From an uncultured beta proteobacterium (lineage in GTDB: Bacteria; Pseudomonadota; Gammaproteobacteria; Burkholderiales; Burkholderiaceae_C), in the NCBI GenBank assembly GCA_903938815.1, contig CAJAES010000106.1:1-50766 (forward strand): a DNA stretch of 50,766 nucleotides, read 5' to 3'. Numbering within the stretch: the stretch's first letter is position 1; every line of letters begins with the position of its first letter. The position numbers were made by a program, and so were the translations under genes. Shown one piece after another: positions 8,895 to 16,950 of this stretch. The notes under the pieces are model-generated. The model saw only the letters and a list, made by a program, of their open reading frames with translations. It made no database searches and had not been told where the DNA came from.

Positions 8895-10419
8895 GTACAG
8901 TCGGGGCGTGTCTCCCGGCGCGACCCTCCCACCTGCCACGGCGCTGCCCGACTGGTCGACGCTGTTCGACCTCCTGCCGATCGGCGCCTACCGTTCCTCG
9001 GTGGACGGCCGCATGCTGCGAGCCAACGCGGCGCTGGTGCGCCTGAACGGCTACCGCAGCGAAGCCGAGAACGTCGCTGCGGTCAATGACATCGCGTCCG
9101 AGTGGTATGTCGACCCTCTGCGCCGCGCCGAGTTCCGGCGCCTGCTGGAAACGAGGGGCCGGGTTCAGGGTTTCGTGTCGCAGGTCTATCGCCACGCCAC
9201 GCGCGAACGCATCTGGATCAGCGAGAACGCCCACGTCATACGCGACGCCGCCGGCAATACCGTCTGCTTCGAAGGCACGGTGGAGGAGATCACCGACCGC
9301 ATGCACACGCTGCAGGCACTCGAGCACAGCGAGGCGCAGCTGCGGCTGATCGCGCAGCAGTTGCCCGGCGTCGTGTACCTGGCCCACGTGGCGCCGGACG
9401 GCTCGCCGAGCTTTCGCTTCATCAGCGACGGCGTGCAGGTGCTCTACGGTGTCACGGCGGCCGAGGCGATGCGCGACGGCCGCGTGCTGCAGCGCCTGCG
9501 CCACCAGGACGATGAACCGCGCGTGCAGACGTCCCTGCGGCAGTCCGAACAGGAAGGCCGCTCGCACTCCGACGAGTTCCGCATCGTCCGGCGAGACGGC
9601 AGCGTGCGCTGGGTGCAGGCCACGTCGTCGCCGATCCGGCGCGGCGCCGACGGCGACATGCGCTGCGGCCTGATCCTCGACATCACGGAACGCCGGCAGA
9701 CCGAATCGCTGCGCGCCGATCGCGACCGCGCCGAGGCGGCGCGCCTGGCCACGGCGGGCCTGCTCTCGCGCATCAGCCACGAGCTGCGAACGCCGCTCAA
9801 CGCGGTCCTGGGGTTTGCGCAGCTGCTCGCGCGCGACCCGGGGCTGGACGCACGCCAGCAACGCTTCGCGACGGAATCGCTCAATGCCGGCCGGCACCTG
9901 CTGTCGCTGGTGGACGATGTGCTCGACCTGGGCAGGGCCGAGAGCGGCGAGTTCTCGCTGAACATCGCGCCGATCGACCCTGCCGCCGCCCTGGCGGCCA
10001 GCCACAGCCTGCTCGCAGCCACCGCCGAGGCCGCCGGAGTGCCGATCAGCCTGCCCGGCGGGCCGCTGCCGGCGATGCAGGCCGACAACCAGCGGTTGCG
10101 GCAGGTCCTGACCAACCTGCTGTCCAACGCCATCAAGTACAACCGGCCAGGCGGCTCGGTGCGGGTGAGCGCCGCCCGCGTCGGCAACAGCGTCGAGCTG
10201 ACCGTGGCCGACGACGGCAACGGCCTGACGCCCGATCAGCAACTGAAGTTGTTCCAGCCCTTCGAACGCCTGGGCGCAGAGCGCGGCCCCGTGGCCGGCA
10301 CCGGGCTCGGGCTGACGCTGAGCCTGCAACTGGCACGCGCGATGGACGGCGACATCACGGTGCGCAGCGAGCCCGGCAAGGGCTCGCGCTTCACGCTCAG
10401 TCTGCCGGCGGCAGCCTGA
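8887..10419 (+). CDS. PAS-domain sensor histidine kinase (orphan, soluble)
   Basis: The 510-residue product has two PAS/PAC modules (about residues 26-136 and 145-270; both end in EITDR or DITER linkers), a HisKA dimerisation domain with the H-box SHELRTPLN (phospho-His298) and a HATPase domain with N-box NLLSNAIKYN, G1 ADDGNGL and G2 GTGLGLTLS. No membrane segment is seen, so it should sense a cytoplasmic signal. No response regulator gene is adjacent. The start is uncertain: GTG at 8887 overlaps metF by eight bases, and GTG at 8908 just past the metF stop is equally possible; neither has a good ribosome site. Its gene runs convergently into fau with no gap. Confidence 0.88.
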   Translation: MPEYSRGVSPGATLPPATALPDWSTLFDLLPIGAYRSSVDGRMLRANAALVRLNGYRSEAENVAAVNDIASEWYVDPLRRAEFRRLLETRGRVQGFVSQVYRHATRERIWISENAHVIRDAAGNTVCFEGTVEEITDRMHTLQALEHSEAQLRLIAQQLPGVVYLAHVAPDGSPSFRFISDGVQVLYGVTAAEAMRDGRVLQRLRHQDDEPRVQTSLRQSEQEGRSHSDEFRIVRRDGSVRWVQATSSPIRRGADGDMRCGLILDITERRQTESLRADRDRAEAARLATAGLLSRISHELRTPLNAVLGFAQLLARDPGLDARQQRFATESLNAGRHLLSLVDDVLDLGRAESGEFSLNIAPIDPAAALAASHSLLAATAEAAGVPISLPGGPLPAMQADNQRLRQVLTNLLSNAIKYNRPGGSVRVSAARVGNSVELTVADDGNGLTPDQQLKLFQPFERLGAERGPVAGTGLGLTLSLQLARAMDGDITVRSEPGKGSRFTLSLPAAA

Positions 10420-11028
10420 TCAGGCGCCCGGCCGCATCCACTGCAGGCCGTCTTCCGTCAGCAGCGCGTCCAGAGGGACATCGTGCGGCTCGGCCGACAG
10501 CCAGGGAATGTAGCCGTGGGCATACCCGACACCGGCCGTGAAGGGCTGGGGCTGCAGGGTCGCCAGCGTGCGGTCGTAGAAACCGCCGCCGTAGCCCAGC
10601 CGCAGGCCGCCGGGGCCGAAGCCCACGCAGGGCACCAGCAGCAGTTGCGGCTCGAAGGCCTCGGTGTCCTTGGGCTTGGGGATGCCGTAGGCGTCTTCTT
10701 CCATCGCGCAGCCGGGATACCACACGTGGAAGCGCAGCTGCTTCGTCTCGCGGTCCACCACCGGCAGGCCGATGCGGCGACCGGGGTCGGCCTCGCTCCA
10801 GCGGTACAGCGCGGGCAGCGCATCGAACTCGCCCTTGATCGGCCAGTAGGCGCCGATGCTGGTCTCGCGCCGCGACACCAGCCACACGCGCAGCACCTCC
10901 TGCAGGTGCACCGACCGCTGATGGCGGTCGACCAGCGATTGCCGTTCCGCCTGCAACTGCCGGCGCAGCGACTTCTTGTCCTGGGAGGGCTCCAGCGAGA
11001 ACTTGAAGGACTCGGTCATGGCGCGCAT
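10420..11028 (-). CDS. fau: 5-formyltetrahydrofolate cyclo-ligase
   Basis: The enzyme makes 5,10-methenyl-THF from 5-formyl-THF with ATP, clearing an inhibitory folate form. The 202-residue protein has the N-terminal KKSLRRQLQAER segment and the family signature for ATP and folate binding, GPGGLRLGYGGGFYDRTL, followed by GVGYAHGYI. It is placed next to other one-carbon genes. ATG at 11028 is preferred over ATG at 11019 because AAGG lies five bases before it. The frame is open further upstream without homology. A 6S RNA gene often sits next to this gene in other proteobacteria, but the 126-base gap here shows no such structure. Confidence 0.93.
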   Translation of the reverse strand: MRAMTESFKFSLEPSQDKKSLRRQLQAERQSLVDRHQRSVHLQEVLRVWLVSRRETSIGAYWPIKGEFDALPALYRWSEADPGRRIGLPVVDRETKQLRFHVWYPGCAMEEDAYGIPKPKDTEAFEPQLLLVPCVGFGPGGLRLGYGGGFYDRTLATLQPQPFTAGVGYAHGYIPWLSAEPHDVPLDALLTEDGLQWMRPGA

Positions 11029-11154
11029 TGTGACCTTGATCGCGCGCAGGGCGCGATTCGACCAGAACTTGCTGCAACGCAACATCCTGCCCGGCCCACC
11101 GCAGTGCAATGGGCTTGGCGATGTCGCCGGAAGACAAGACAAGAGGACTACAGA

Positions 11155-11763
11155 ATGAACAAGCGCTGGATGACCCTGCTGGCCGTGGCCGCGGTGATGC
11201 CTGCCGCACAGGCGCAGTCGAACGACACCGGCGACTGGATCGTCCGCGCCCGCGCCGTCTACCTGGACTCGGCCAACAAGGACAGCACGGGCCTGGACCT
11301 GAGCGTCAACAACAAGACGATCCCCGAAGTCGACATCACCTACTTCTTCAGCCCGAACGTGGCTGCGGAACTGATCCTGACCTACCCGCAGAAGCACGAC
11401 ATCCGCGCCGGCTCGGACAAGATCGGCAGCCTGAAGCACCTGCCGCCGACACTGACGCTGCAGTACCACTTCACGGGCATGGGCTGGCGGCCGTATGTCG
11501 GCGCCGGCATCAACTACACGCGCTTCTCGAGCGTGGACTTCATTCCCGCCGTCGACACCGCGCTGAAGCCCTCGATCGACAAGAACAGCTTCGGCCTGGC
11601 CTTCCAGGCCGGCGTCGACGTGCCGCTCGGCGGCGGCTGGCTGCTCAACCTGGACGTGAAGAAGGTCCAGATCAGCACCGGCGTGTTCTCGTTCGGCAAC
11701 AAGGCCGGCACCTTCAAGGTCGACCCCCTGCTGGTGGGTGTGGGCATCGGCAAGCGCTTCTGA
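11155..11763 (+). CDS. OmpW family outer membrane protein
   Basis: The 202-residue product starts with a signal peptide (residues 1-20, cleaved after AQA) and continues as an eight-stranded barrel with alternating hydrophobic residues. OmpW-like segments are VDITYFFSPNVAAELIL, LPPTLTLQYHF and WRPYVGAGINYTRF, and the last strand ends in GIGKRF with the terminal phenylalanine needed for barrel assembly. OmpW proteins form narrow channels for hydrophobic compounds. The ATG at 11155 is preceded by agagga. It is divergent from fau over 126 bases and has no operon partner. Confidence 0.92.
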   Translation: MNKRWMTLLAVAAVMPAAQAQSNDTGDWIVRARAVYLDSANKDSTGLDLSVNNKTIPEVDITYFFSPNVAAELILTYPQKHDIRAGSDKIGSLKHLPPTLTLQYHFTGMGWRPYVGAGINYTRFSSVDFIPAVDTALKPSIDKNSFGLAFQAGVDVPLGGGWLLNLDVKKVQISTGVFSFGNKAGTFKVDPLLVGVGIGKRF

Positions 11764-11844
11764 CGAGCTTCCCGCGCGCGCCCCGATTCGAGGCGGCGGG
11801 CGGCGAGCGCTTCACCTATGCGTCCCAGGGCAGGGAGGCGGCGC

Positions 11845-12240
11845 TCAGCTAATGGACGCCGCCGGCCGAAGCCATGGAAAGCGCGGCGCTGATGGCGCCC
11901 TGGGTGCGCCTCGCCCTGCAGGCGGCGCTGAGCGCCCGCGCTGCGAAAGCGGCGCCGGGTCCGCGCAAGGCGAAGGCGGAGCCTGCAGCAGCACGAAAGC
12001 GCCCTCGCCCCAGGCCTCGATGAGCCAATCGGTGCCGGGGCCCAGCCAGAGGCGTTCGCCGGGCTGAAGCCAGACATCGGCCTCGCGCGCGGCACCCGCG
12101 CCACCGCGCGTGAGCCACAGGCGGCCGCCAGTCGCCGCCAGCCAGCGCCCATGCGCTGCGGGCATGAGCCGCAACACCGATCCGGCTGCCAGCCGCCAGG
12201 CATCGTCATGCGCGCAAATCATCGGTTGGCCAAGCTTCAT
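11845..12240 (-). CDS. DUF2917 domain-containing protein
   Basis: The 131-residue protein matches DUF2917, a small cupin-like family common in Burkholderiales and of unknown function. The conserved part is LAAGSVLRLMPAAHGRWLAATGGRLWLTR followed by DVWLQPGERLWLGPG, covering roughly residues 17-80; the last 35 residues are Pro/Ala/Arg-rich and not conserved. ATG at 12240 is chosen over ATG at 12282 because ggag stands six bases upstream. It is divergent from the LysR-type gene, a pairing typical of this group, so it is probably the target of that regulator. Confidence 0.8.
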   Translation of the reverse strand: MKLGQPMICAHDDAWRLAAGSVLRLMPAAHGRWLAATGGRLWLTRGGAGAAREADVWLQPGERLWLGPGTDWLIEAWGEGAFVLLQAPPSPCADPAPLSQRGRSAPPAGRGAPRAPSAPRFPWLRPAASIS

Positions 12241-12313
12241 GGCGTTCTCCAGTGGGTTCGACGGGATCGATCTTCGGGCCATGCCCGTGCCGGGTCCAAT
12301 GAGAATGGTGCCG

Positions 12314-12328
12314 TTGATTCATAATCAA
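12314..12328. promoter_or_regulatory. Palindromic LysR-type operator candidate
   Basis: TTGAT (12314-12318) and ATCAA (12324-12328) form a perfect inverted repeat around five bases and fit the T-N11-A motif of LysR-type regulators. It ends five bases before the LysR start codon in the 93-base divergent region, and it lies in the only AT-rich tract there. Position suggests autoregulation and control of the DUF2917 gene. Confidence 0.5.
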
Positions 12329-12333
12329 ACCGC

Positions 12334-13296
12334 ATGAATGCACCGCGCCGCCGCCCACTTGCCATCGGCCCGCTGCGGGCCTTCGAGGCCGTCGCGCGGC
12401 GTCTGGCCTTCGGTGCCGCCGCCAACGAGCTGCACCTGACGCAGCCGGCAGTCAGCCGCCAGATCAAGGCCCTGGAGGAAGAGGTGGGCGCGGCGCTCTT
12501 TCACCGCGGCACGCGCCATGTCGAGCTGACGGGCGCCGGGGCCGCGCTGCTGCGCACGGTGGCCCCGCTGCTCGACCGCCTGGACGCCACGGTGCACCAG
12601 ATCCGCAGCAGCCAGACACGGCGCCACGTGGGCGTGACCACGTTCGCCTCGCTGGCCTCGCTGTGGCTGATCCCGAGGCTGGCGGGTTTCCAGGCGACGC
12701 AACCGGGCATCGACATCCGCATTTCCGCCAACGACGCCCTGGCCGATGCCGACGACCCCGAGGTGGATCTCGCGCTGCGCTACTGCCACCCCAAGGACGC
12801 GCCGCCAGGCTCGAGCGCTCTCTTCGACGAGATCCTGACACCCGTGGCCAGCCCCGCGCTGCTGGCGCGCCTGCCGCTGCGCACGCCCGCCGACCTGCTG
12901 CGCCACACCCTGCTGGAAGAAGACGACCACCGCCCCAGCGCCGAATACCTGAGCTGGCGCCACTGGCTCAAGCTGCATGCCGGCCCGGGCGTCGAGCCCC
13001 AGGGCTGGCTTTACCTGAACTACACGTACCAGCAGATCCAGGCCGCGCTGTCCGGCCAGGGCATCGCGCTCGCCCGCTGGGCGCTGGTGGGCGAAGCCAT
13101 CGAGCGCGGGGAGCTGGTCGAGCCCTTCGGGGCCGCGGGCCGGGTGACGTCGCCGTTCGCCTACTGGCTGGTGCGCTGGCCGGCCCGCAGGCAGCAGCCC
13201 GAAGTGCGCGCATTCGAGGCCTGGCTGCTGGCGGAAGCCGGCCGGACGCAGGCATCCATCAACCGGGCGCGGGACAGCGCCACCCCCCTGCGGTAG
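12334..13296 (+). CDS. LysR family transcriptional regulator (GcvA-like)
   Basis: The 320-residue protein has the N-terminal winged helix-turn-helix at residues 10-69 (LRAFEAVARRLAFGAAANEL, then LTQPAVSRQIKALEEEVG) and a periplasmic-binding-like effector domain from about residue 95. The region resembles GcvA-type regulators, including the LAFGAAANEL turn and the PLGxxW-like start region. The ATG at 12334 directly follows the palindromic operator candidate. Divergent partner: DUF2917. The transglycosylase gene begins nine bases after its stop, so read-through into that cluster is likely. The effector cannot be predicted. Confidence 0.92.
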   Translation: MNAPRRRPLAIGPLRAFEAVARRLAFGAAANELHLTQPAVSRQIKALEEEVGAALFHRGTRHVELTGAGAALLRTVAPLLDRLDATVHQIRSSQTRRHVGVTTFASLASLWLIPRLAGFQATQPGIDIRISANDALADADDPEVDLALRYCHPKDAPPGSSALFDEILTPVASPALLARLPLRTPADLLRHTLLEEDDHRPSAEYLSWRHWLKLHAGPGVEPQGWLYLNYTYQQIQAALSGQGIALARWALVGEAIERGELVEPFGAAGRVTSPFAYWLVRWPARRQQPEVRAFEAWLLAEAGRTQASINRARDSATPLR

Positions 13297-13305
13297 ACTC
13301 GGACG

Positions 13306-15324
13306 ATGCTTCGATCCCTGACCCCCTGGCTACTGGCGCTGTTGACCGCCGTGGCCGCAGCGCAGCCGGCCGCTCCGCCCGCTCCGTCCACTCCGTCAGC
13401 CGACGACAGCCTCGTGCTGGCTGCACGCGACGCCTTCCGCACCACCGACCGCAACCGCCTGGCCGCGCTGCGCGAGCAGGCCCTGCGCCAGCAGCATCCG
13501 CTGGCCTCCTGGTTCGACTACTGGGAGCTGAACGCGCGCCTGAGAGAAGCGCAGCAGCCCGAACTCGAAGCCTTCTACGCCCGCTGGCCCGGCAGCTATG
13601 TCGAAGACCGCCTGCGCAACGACTGGCTGCTGGTGCTCGGCATGCGCCGCGACTGGGACAACTTCAGGCGCGAGCTCCCGCGCTTCAAGCTGGCCGACGA
13701 CCGCGAGGTGGACTGTTACGCGCTGCTGGCGCGCCACGCCGAGGGGCAGGACGTGCGCGAGGCCGCCGCGCAGGCCTGGCGCGCGCAGCGCCGCGACGAC
13801 GACGGCTGCACGCTGATGGCGCGCACGCTGGCCGAAGCCGGCCGCTTCGGCCGGGCGGAAGTCTGGCCCGGCATCCGCCTGGCCGCCGAGGCCAACCGGC
13901 CCAAGGCGGTGCTGGCAGCCGCGGCCCTGCTCGGCTCGAGCACCGAGCGCCAGTTGCGCGAGGTCCTGGACAACCCGGCACGCTGGCTGACCCGCCACCC
14001 ACGCACGCAGGTGCGCGAGCACGATGGCGAAGCCGCCGTGATCGCCCTGCTGCGCATGGCCGCAGCCGACCCCGAGGCCGCCGCGGCCCAGGCGCTCGAC
14101 TGGGAGGACCGGCTCACCCCGTCGCAGGCCGCGTATGCCTGGGCGGCCATCGGCCGGCAGTCGGCGCAGAAGCTGCTGCCCTTGGCCGCAGCGCAGTACG
14201 CGCAGGCCTGGACCTTCGTTCGCGCCGAGCACGCGATGGACTGGCCCGTCGAGACCCTGGCCTGGGGCGTGCGGGCCGCGCTGCGCGCGGAGCCCGCGGT
14301 GCGCTGGCCGCTCGTGTCGCGCACCATCGACGCCATGCCCGCGGCCGAGAAGGCAGACCCGGCCTGGGTGTACTGGAAGGCGCGGGCGCTGCAGGGCGCC
14401 GCCAAGGCCGGCACCGCCGGCGACGCCGACCGGGTGCGCGGCCAGCAGATGCTGCAGGCCCTGGCCGGGCCACAGAACTTCTACGCCCTTCTGGCGCTGG
14501 AGGAGCAGGGCGGGCGCTTCACGGCGCCGGCCGCGCCGACACCGCCGAGCGATGCCGAACGCAGCGCCGCGCGTGGCGTGCCCGGCCTGCAGCGCTCGCT
14601 GCAGCTGATTGCCCTGGGCCTGCGCAGCGAGGGCGTGCGTGAGTGGAACTTCACGCTGCGGGAGCTGCCGGGCGACCGTGCGCTGCTGGCTGCTGCGCAG
14701 TGGGCCTGCGAGCGCGAGGTCTGGGACCGCTGCATCAACACCAGCGACCGCACCCGCGCGGAGATCGATCTCTCCCAGCGCTACCCCACCCCGTTCCGCA
14801 CGCAGGTCCAGGCCAAGGCGCGCGAGGCCGGCATCGAGGCCGCATTCGTCTACGGCCTGATCCGCCAGGAATCCCGCTTCATCATGGACGCGCGCTCCAG
14901 CGTCGGCGCCAGCGGCCTGATGCAGCTGATGCCGACCACGGCGCGCTGGACGGCGCGCAAGGTGAGCCTGGAGTTCACGCCCGCCATGATCAACGACCGC
15001 GACGTCAACCTGCGCCTGGGCACGAGCTACCTCAAGCTCCTGCTCGACGACTTCGAAGGCGCGCAGGCACTGGCCACCGCAGGCTACAACGCAGGCCCGG
15101 GCCGGCCGCGGCGCTGGCGCGACGGCCCGGTGCTCGATGCCGCGGCCTGGGTCGAGAACATCCCGTTCACCGAGACACGCGACTACGTGAAGAAGGTGCT
15201 CACCAACGCCGTGCACTATGCCGCCGTGCTGGGCGAGAACGGCACATCGCTCAAGGCCCGACTGGGCGCCACCGTGGGGCCGCGACCGCCGGCCGCCGCC
15301 GCACCGAACAAGGATCTGCCATGA
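13306..15324 (+). CDS. Soluble lytic murein transglycosylase (Slt70-like)
   Basis: This periplasmic enzyme cleaves the MurNAc-GlcNAc bond of peptidoglycan, forming 1,6-anhydroMurNAc. The 672-residue product has a signal peptide (residues 1-20), a long alpha-helical superhelical region made of repeated Ala/Leu/Arg helices as in Slt70, and a C-terminal SLT domain. The catalytic glutamate is Glu522 in IRQESRF, followed by SSVGASGLMQLMP, the GTSYLKLLL helix and AGYNAGPGR. The gene starts nine bases after the LysR stop and overlaps the next gene by four bases (ATGA at 15321-15324), so translation is coupled. Confidence 0.95.
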   Translation: MLRSLTPWLLALLTAVAAAQPAAPPAPSTPSADDSLVLAARDAFRTTDRNRLAALREQALRQQHPLASWFDYWELNARLREAQQPELEAFYARWPGSYVEDRLRNDWLLVLGMRRDWDNFRRELPRFKLADDREVDCYALLARHAEGQDVREAAAQAWRAQRRDDDGCTLMARTLAEAGRFGRAEVWPGIRLAAEANRPKAVLAAAALLGSSTERQLREVLDNPARWLTRHPRTQVREHDGEAAVIALLRMAAADPEAAAAQALDWEDRLTPSQAAYAWAAIGRQSAQKLLPLAAAQYAQAWTFVRAEHAMDWPVETLAWGVRAALRAEPAVRWPLVSRTIDAMPAAEKADPAWVYWKARALQGAAKAGTAGDADRVRGQQMLQALAGPQNFYALLALEEQGGRFTAPAAPTPPSDAERSAARGVPGLQRSLQLIALGLRSEGVREWNFTLRELPGDRALLAAAQWACEREVWDRCINTSDRTRAEIDLSQRYPTPFRTQVQAKAREAGIEAAFVYGLIRQESRFIMDARSSVGASGLMQLMPTTARWTARKVSLEFTPAMINDRDVNLRLGTSYLKLLLDDFEGAQALATAGYNAGPGRPRRWRDGPVLDAAAWVENIPFTETRDYVKKVLTNAVHYAAVLGENGTSLKARLGATVGPRPPAAAAPNKDLP

Positions 15325-16268
15325 CCTCCCGTGTCCTCGTGCTCGGCGGCACTGGCTTTGTCGGCCGCTCGATCTGTGAACGCCTGGTGCGTGCCGGCTG
15401 GGACGTGCGCGTCCCGACGCGCCGCCTGCGCCACGGCCAGGCCATCCAGTCGCTGCCCACGGTCGAGCTGGTGCAGGCCGACGTGCACGACGAAGCCGCG
15501 CTGAAATCAATGCTCCAGGGCTGCGACGCCGTGATCAACCTGGTGGCCATCCTGCACGGCAGCCCGGCAGCCTTCGAGCACGTGCACGTCGCGCTGCCCG
15601 GGAAGCTGGCCGCCGCCATGCGCGCCACGGGCGTGCGCCGGCTGGTGCACATCAGCGCGCTGGGGGTCGGGCCGAGCGCGCCGTCGAACTACCTGAAGAG
15701 CAAGACTGCGGGCGAGGCCGTGCTGCAGGCCGCCGGGCTGGAGCTCACGCTGATCCGCCCCTCGGTGATCTTCGGGGCGGGCGACCGCTTCCTGAACCTC
15801 TTCGCGCAGATGCAGGCCATCGTGCCGGTGGTGCCGCTCGCCGGCGCCGATGCCCAGTTCCAGCCAGTGTGGGTGGAAGACGTCGCCGGGGCCGTGGTGC
15901 AGGCGCTGTCGCGGCACGAGGCCATCGGGCAGGTCTACGAGGCCGCGGGGCCGGGCATCCACACGCTGGCCGACCTGGTGCGGCTGGCGGGCCGCTGGTC
16001 GGGGCACCCGCGCCCCGTGATCCCGCTGCCGACAGCGCTCGGGCGCATGCAGGCGGCCATGATGTCGCTCGCACCCGGTGAGCCGCTGATGTCGGCGGAC
16101 AACCTCGATTCGATGCGCGTGCCCAACGTGGCCGGGGGCACGCTGCCGGGCCTGGCAGCGCTGGGCGTGGAGCCCACGGCGCTGGAGGCCGTGGCGCCCA
16201 TGTACCTGGGCCGCAAGCCGGGGCGGCAGCGGTTCGGCGATTTCCGCGCCCATGCCAGAAGGGACTGA
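15321..16268 (+). CDS. NAD(P)-dependent NDUFA9-like (complex I subunit family) epimerase/reductase
   Basis: The 315-residue product is an atypical short-chain dehydrogenase of the NDUFA9/NmrA-like group. It opens with the Rossmann loop LGGTGFVG (8-15), then has VQADVHD, the HISALGV strand and YLKSK in the active-site position (YxxxK). In mitochondria NDUFA9 is an accessory subunit of complex I; the role of bacterial copies is not established, and ubiquinone-related or quinone-binding roles are only suggested. It overlaps the transglycosylase gene by four bases and is followed within one base by the GST gene, so it belongs to this translationally coupled run. Confidence 0.85.
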   Translation: MTSRVLVLGGTGFVGRSICERLVRAGWDVRVPTRRLRHGQAIQSLPTVELVQADVHDEAALKSMLQGCDAVINLVAILHGSPAAFEHVHVALPGKLAAAMRATGVRRLVHISALGVGPSAPSNYLKSKTAGEAVLQAAGLELTLIRPSVIFGAGDRFLNLFAQMQAIVPVVPLAGADAQFQPVWVEDVAGAVVQALSRHEAIGQVYEAAGPGIHTLADLVRLAGRWSGHPRPVIPLPTALGRMQAAMMSLAPGEPLMSADNLDSMRVPNVAGGTLPGLAALGVEPTALEAVAPMYLGRKPGRQRFGDFRAHARRD

Positions 16269-16269
16269 C

Positions 16270-16950
16270 ATGAAACTCGCTATCGGCAACAAGAACTACT
16301 CGTCCTGGTCGATGCGGCCGTGGGTGCTGATGCGCGCCCTCGGCCTGCCGTTCGAGGAGGTGATGCTGCGCTTCGATTTCCGCGCCGGCTCGCCCTTCCG
16401 GCAGGCCGTGGCGCAGATCAGCCCGGCCGGCAAGGTGCCGGTGCTGGTGCTGGACGACGGCTTCACGGTGTGGGACACCCTGGCGATCACCGAGACGCTG
16501 GCCGAACGCTTTCCCGCTGCCGGCGTGTGGCCGGCGGATGCCAACGCGCGGGCGCGCGCCCGCAGCCTGTGCGCCGAGATGCACAGCGGCTTCGGCGCGC
16601 TGCGCAACCACTGCCCGATGAACATCGAGGCGCAGCTGCCCGAGGTGGGCGCCCGGGTCTGGGCCGAGCACGAGGCCGTGCGGTGCGACGTCGCCCGCAT
16701 CGAGCAGCTGTGGTCCGAGGCGCTGGAGGCCAGCGGCGGGCCCTTCCTGTTCGGCGCGTTCGGCGCCGCGGATGCCTTCTACGCGCCGGTGGTGATGCGG
16801 CTGCTGACCTATGCGCTGCCGATGTCGGACACCACGCGGGCCTACGTCGAGCGCGTGCGCACCTCGCCCGGCGTGGCGGCCTGGATCGCCGAGGCGCTGA
16901 CCGAGCGCGATTTCGTCACCGAGGACGAGCCCTACCGACCGGCCCCATGA
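16270..16950 (+). CDS. Glutathione S-transferase family protein
   Basis: The 226-residue protein has an N-terminal thioredoxin fold with the active-site region NKNYSSWSMRPW (residues 5-16), the cis-proline turn GKVPVLVLDDG, and the WDTLAITETLAE segment that binds the glutathione gamma-glutamyl part, followed by an all-helical C-terminal domain. This pattern resembles the GST subgroup found beside NDUFA9-like genes in Burkholderiales. ATG at 16270 is preferred to ATG at 16252 because AGAAGGGA lies at proper distance. It starts one base after the stop of the upstream gene and overlaps cca by four bases (16947-16950). The substrate is unknown. Confidence 0.92.
   Translation: MKLAIGNKNYSSWSMRPWVLMRALGLPFEEVMLRFDFRAGSPFRQAVAQISPAGKVPVLVLDDGFTVWDTLAITETLAERFPAAGVWPADANARARARSLCAEMHSGFGALRNHCPMNIEAQLPEVGARVWAEHEAVRCDVARIEQLWSEALEASGGPFLFGAFGAADAFYAPVVMRLLTYALPMSDTTRAYVERVRTSPGVAAWIAEALTERDFVTEDEPYRPAP

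Noticed and set aside
11029..11154. 6S RNA gene next to fau
   Set aside because: The gap is only 126 bases, shorter than 6S RNA, and no long imperfect hairpin with central bubble is visible.
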